Shown here: positions 60,930 to 64,000 of the stretch, piece by piece | Position numbering within the stretch: position 1 is the first letter of the stretch | How the letters are laid out: each line of letters opens with the position of its first letter | Assembly: GCA_949051815.1 (NCBI GenBank) | Contig: CARQVR010000001.1 | Span: 62,001 to 126,000 of the forward strand | Origin: an uncultured Lachnospiraceae bacterium | GTDB lineage: Bacteria; Bacillota; Clostridia; Lachnospirales; Lachnospiraceae | Direction of reading: 5' to 3' | Length of the DNA stretch: 64,000 nucleotides | The notes under the pieces: model-generated | Told to the model about the DNA's origin: nothing | Database searches by the model: none | The model's input: only the letters and a program-made list of their open reading frames with translations | Translations under genes and position numbers: made by a program

Positions 60930-62630
60930 TTACTTCAACCCGTTAAGCAAATCATCTAAATCATTATTTACCTTATCGATTTCCTTGTTGGTTATTACAT
61001 CTTCTTCATCTATTACTGAAGTATATACACTTTCATAAAAATCCTCAACAAAATCCTCCATAATGTTTCCATATGCATCCTTCATTATAGAGGCAGCTTC
61101 TTGATGTCTTCCCGAAATATTAGTTTGCGCATTTTCCTTTTCTCTCTCAAGCAGAGATTCACTTACAATTTGAATTTGATGCTGTTTTGCAATAATCTGA
61201 TTTCCCTTATCTATCACAGCCGCTTGTGCATCTGCTTTTTGCTTTTTGGCAATGAACTTATCAATAAGGTTGATAATAACAGCACCAACAAGTCCACTTA
61301 CCAGACTTGCAAGAAACATACCTATTACATTTGCTAAAGTACCTAACAAAGGTAATTTTATCTGCATTCCCGGTACTGATATCAGAAATTTTTCAAATAA
61401 TTCCCCAAGGAAAATTGCACCGCCTGCAACTAAACCTGCTGTGATTATTTTACCAACCTGGGCTACCTTAATGCTGAAAGGCTTGTTCCTGTTTTCCTTA
61501 TCATTAAGATATCTTACAGCTTCCAGCACCGACGAAACACCCTGTTTAATGAGACTAGCCAGTTTCCTGAATGTACTTACGATAGGTCCAAAAATTTCAC
61601 CCACAATGGTACCAATGGCACCAGATGCCCCTGTTTGTAAAACATTAGTTATCTTTTCAAAAAACGATTTAATCGCTTTTTTCATTTCTACCAGGAAGTT
61701 TTTAAATGATTTAACCCGACTCTTCAAGAATCTCACAAAACCATTCATCACTTCCTTAAGTAATGAAAACAATGCCGATATCGCCATTTGCTTCAAAGCG
61801 TCTTTGCCAGCTTTCTTTGCAGTTTCTTTAGCTACGCCCTTTGCAATATCCTTGTTTATAGCCTTTCTTGCTTCTTTATCAGCTTTTTTCATCAGATCAT
61901 CATCTGCATCAAGCTTATCCTGCAAACGCTTGTTGTTCTTTTCTTTTGCCTTTTGCTTTTCAACATCAGATATATTAGATTCATCAATCTTTTTGTTGGC
62001 ACGCTCGTTTCGTTCTATGAGATCTTTTTCTCTTTGTTCCCTACCGTTAATATGTTCATCAACACTCTTTGCACCTTTGCTCTTATTTAAGGATTCATTC
62101 GTAGGCTTAAGATTTTCATCCTTATTAGCAAGGTTTTCTGTATTTATTCCTGCCTGTTTTCTACGCGCATTTTCATATAACTCTTTTCTGGAAACCACAT
62201 GATCTAAATTTGCATTATCGTTTTGATTTATGTTTTTACCTGTATATTCATCTTTTAAGCTGCCAGATTTCTGCTGTTCCTTCATAGCCTTATTGGCCTC
62301 TTTATATTTTGGGTCTTGCATGACTTTTTTACCGATGTCTTTATAGGTTTCGTCCTGATGCTCTCTATCATACTTCTGATTCAGAGTTTCATTAGTCATA
62401 TCCAAACCGATTTGATTGCCAAACTGTTTCCAAACTTCATCTAGTATTACTTTTCCCAAAGCATCCGGATTTCCGATTTTTTCTTTCTCTTCTCTCAGAA
62501 ATTCCAAGTTTGACAAATCTTCTTCTAACTGACTTTGAAGCTTTTCTTCCAATTCATCGAAATCAAACGATTCAGTAAGCTCCTCATTTAAAATATACTC
62601 ATCATTGAGGATAGCATTTTCCCTTGCCAT
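60930..62630 (-). CDS. HNH-like and membrane-domain protein of unknown function
   Basis: About 566 residues, no named family recognised. Residues 1-125 are acidic and helical. Residues 127-190 resemble an HNH nuclease core: DEYTGKNI, then NLDHVVSRKELY (D and H about 143-144), then DENLKPTNESLNKSKGAKS with the spaced Asn and Lys residues of that fold. A Lys-rich helical linker follows (190-285), then amphipathic and Gly-rich helices and two likely membrane segments (about 393-412 and 431-456). The C-terminus has RHQEAASIMKDAYGNIMEDF and ends LDDLLNGLK. It is the first gene of the operon. The start at 62630 follows AAAGG. Confidence 0.75.
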   Translation of the reverse strand: MARENAILNDEYILNEELTESFDFDELEEKLQSQLEEDLSNLEFLREEKEKIGNPDALGKVILDEVWKQFGNQIGLDMTNETLNQKYDREHQDETYKDIGKKVMQDPKYKEANKAMKEQQKSGSLKDEYTGKNINQNDNANLDHVVSRKELYENARRKQAGINTENLANKDENLKPTNESLNKSKGAKSVDEHINGREQREKDLIERNERANKKIDESNISDVEKQKAKEKNNKRLQDKLDADDDLMKKADKEARKAINKDIAKGVAKETAKKAGKDALKQMAISALFSLLKEVMNGFVRFLKSRVKSFKNFLVEMKKAIKSFFEKITNVLQTGASGAIGTIVGEIFGPIVSTFRKLASLIKQGVSSVLEAVRYLNDKENRNKPFSIKVAQVGKIITAGLVAGGAIFLGELFEKFLISVPGMQIKLPLLGTLANVIGMFLASLVSGLVGAVIINLIDKFIAKKQKADAQAAVIDKGNQIIAKQHQIQIVSESLLEREKENAQTNISGRHQEAASIMKDAYGNIMEDFVEDFYESVYTSVIDEEDVITNKEIDKVNNDLDDLLNGLK

Positions 62631-62998
62631 GATTTTCATCCTTTCGCGTTATTTCTAAAGACTGATACCCATAGTTTCTAACACCAATTATGCACCTTCT
62701 CACGTCCTATCCTGTTTTTCATGATGATTTGTTGCTATCTTAGGCAAATTATTTAAACTTACCACTTCCAGCGTCTGCAACTGCTGTACTGCCAACTGCC
62801 GGAGTAATTCCATTCGTTCTTTTTGATTTTTCCCCTGCTTAATCCACAAATCCCCAATGTTTTCTTATCATATGCAAAGTCCAGCAGATAATCAGACAAA
62901 TGTGATAATTCAGCCTCTGACACGCTTCCACTTTACACATCTTAAACCAACTGCAAATAAACCTCATAGGCTTTTTTATGTTTTTCTGTGGGAAAGCA
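62631..62998 (-). pseudogene. Gap with a possible frameshifted gene remnant
   Basis: On the minus strand, two adjacent frames read as protein-like sequence. One starts VSEAELSHLSDYLLDFAYDK (from about 62923). After an apparent frameshift another continues WIKQGKNQKERMELLRQLAV and ends at 62700. Neither has a good start signal and I do not recognise the family. The stretch is AT-rich like the island. It may be the decayed end of a gene brought in with the island, or chance. Confidence 0.3.
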
Positions 62999-64000
62999 TT
63001 ACAGCCATCCCGTCATCCGGCTTTTCCTGACCAATATAGTCAACACAAGAAACACCCCCGTCCAGCCAAAGACCGCCGCCCACAGCTCTGCCGGAATCCG
63101 CCCCAAGGCGCCCGCCTGCATAAACCGCGCCGCCGCACCGGAAGGTAAAATCTCCCCCAGCGCACGCATTTTTTCAGGAAAAAAGGCGGAAGGATAGAAA
63201 CATCCGGAAAGATACCCCATGCCGATCCCGCTAAGAAGCTGTAACAGAATCCCGTTCACGATCCCCTCCGCCGCCTCGAAGAGAAAAAACTGCATGGCGG
63301 CAAGCATGACTGCCACCGGAATAAGAACCGGCAGAAACGAAAGAAACGGCGCTGCTCCCATGCCTTCCCACTCGGGAATCCCCAAAAGCCCCCGCGCCAG
63401 CCCGAAGCCAAGGGGCGGGCATAGTATGAAAAGTCCCATAGTCACAAGCATAAGATAGGCCGGATACTCCCCGAGAATCTGCCGAAACGCCCCCACGCCA
63501 CGGGCTTTCAGAAAGCAGGAAAACACGCCGTTTCCGTGCACAAAAAGGGCGCTGTTCAAAAGCCCGGAAAGCAGAAGAAAGAGTAAAATCATGCCGCAGA
63601 AATAATACAGCTCCAGCGACAGGCCATCCCCATAGCCCAAAACTTCCACTTCACCGAAGTCCCCTCTGGAAAGCACCAGATTGATCAGGGCCAGATTCAG
63701 CTTATCCGTTTCCCGGCCAATTTCCTCCCCTCTGCCCTGATCCGCCAGCGTCCGCTGCATGGCGTAGATCGCGCTCTGGGAGCAGGTCACCAGCGTGGAA
63801 GCCAGATCTGTTATTTCTCCCATCACCATGGTTCCAAGCCCCTGCTGCCCCTGCGTGGCCGTGTAGGTAATCAGACGGTCGTTTTCCCCATATACAATGG
63901 ATTCCAGCAGTCCTTCCGGCACCCGCATAACGGCATACAGTTCCCCGCGCCAAAAGGCCGCCTCCGCCTCCTGCTCCGACATCGGCACCAGCTCGATCAT
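62999..64000 (-). CDS. ABC-2 type membrane permease, 3' part
   Basis: 333 residues to the window edge; the N-terminal helix and perhaps 60 more residues lie beyond it. An extracellular region (about 1-125) is followed by six helices, such as YYFCGMILLFLLLSGLLNSAL, YLMLVTMGLFILCPPLGFGL and LIPVAVMLAAMQFFLF, with the layout of ABC2_membrane_3. The late ILPSGAAARFMQAG loop is typical of exporter permeases. It resembles the gene at 56932 and is read in the same direction; the AT-rich island separates them. Confidence 0.82.
   Translation of the reverse strand: MIELVPMSEQEAEAAFWRGELYAVMRVPEGLLESIVYGENDRLITYTATQGQQGLGTMVMGEITDLASTLVTCSQSAIYAMQRTLADQGRGEEIGRETDKLNLALINLVLSRGDFGEVEVLGYGDGLSLELYYFCGMILLFLLLSGLLNSALFVHGNGVFSCFLKARGVGAFRQILGEYPAYLMLVTMGLFILCPPLGFGLARGLLGIPEWEGMGAAPFLSFLPVLIPVAVMLAAMQFFLFEAAEGIVNGILLQLLSGIGMGYLSGCFYPSAFFPEKMRALGEILPSGAAARFMQAGALGRIPAELWAAVFGWTGVFLVLTILVRKSRMTGWL

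Larger units (their letters stand above)
58051..62998. other. AT-rich inserted block between two ABC-2 permease genes
   Basis: Base composition changes sharply. The 60 bases from 60001 are 30% GC and those from 62401 are 35%, against 58% for the 60 bases from 57301. Codon use shifts to A and T endings. The block splits two similar permease genes on the same strand and carries a four-gene operon unlike its neighbours. This points to horizontal acquisition. No integrase, transposase or clear attachment site is visible at its edges. Confidence 0.75.

Overview
The window looks like chromosome of a Gram-positive, anaerobic Clostridia of the Lachnospiraceae type. The signs are moderately GC-rich coding DNA with strong GGAGG ribosome binding sites, LytR-CpsA-Psr and GH25 wall proteins, a CotH/VTC/DUF4956 gene group, and many two-domain family 2 glycosyltransferases. 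This placement is inference from gene content; no rRNA or complete tRNA gene is present.

Layout. At 1-4.6 kb lie the 5' tip of an FGGY sugar kinase, a divergent LacI-type regulator, a GGDEF/EAL protein and a carbamate kinase-like protein. At 4.9-9.2 kb a minus-strand operon encodes a BMP-type lipoprotein, a DUF5722-like lipoprotein, a glycosyltransferase and signal peptidase II. At 9.3-17.4 kb are a subtilase whose catalytic Ser is Cys, a ClpX, an HtrA protease, glmS and a rhamnosyltransferase-like enzyme. From 17.4 to 47.3 kb almost everything runs on the minus strand and builds a surface polysaccharide: LCP ligase, polyprenyl sugar-phosphate transferase, four further glycosyltransferases, phosphoglucomutase, a methyltransferase/kinase-like fusion, a Wzm/Wzt exporter with a C-terminal sugar-binding domain, rfbC, rfbA and rfbB (no rfbD), two membrane-anchored GH25 muramidases, and the CotH-VTC-DUF4956-carbohydrate-binding group. 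At 47.6-54.9 kb are a zinc-ribbon protein, two SGNH-type proteins, an MBOAT acyltransferase and DUF6077-type membrane proteins, which together suggest acylation of the polysaccharide. At 55.2-56.8 kb is a UDP-galactopyranose-mutase-like flavoprotein.

From 58.1 to 63.0 kb a markedly AT-rich block separates two ABC-2 permease genes. It carries a tight four-gene operon: an HNH-like membrane protein, a small membrane protein that shares its C-terminal tail, a tail-anchored coiled-coil protein with internal repeats, and a CbbX/SpoVK-type AAA+ ATPase. I do not recognise this set as a named system, and it is the best candidate here for an undescribed one.

A second layer is a set of dispersed intergenic repeats (called families A, B, C and D here), each able to fold into hairpins. 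In B and C the stems are kept by compensatory base changes between copies, which suggests structured RNA or small non-autonomous mobile elements.
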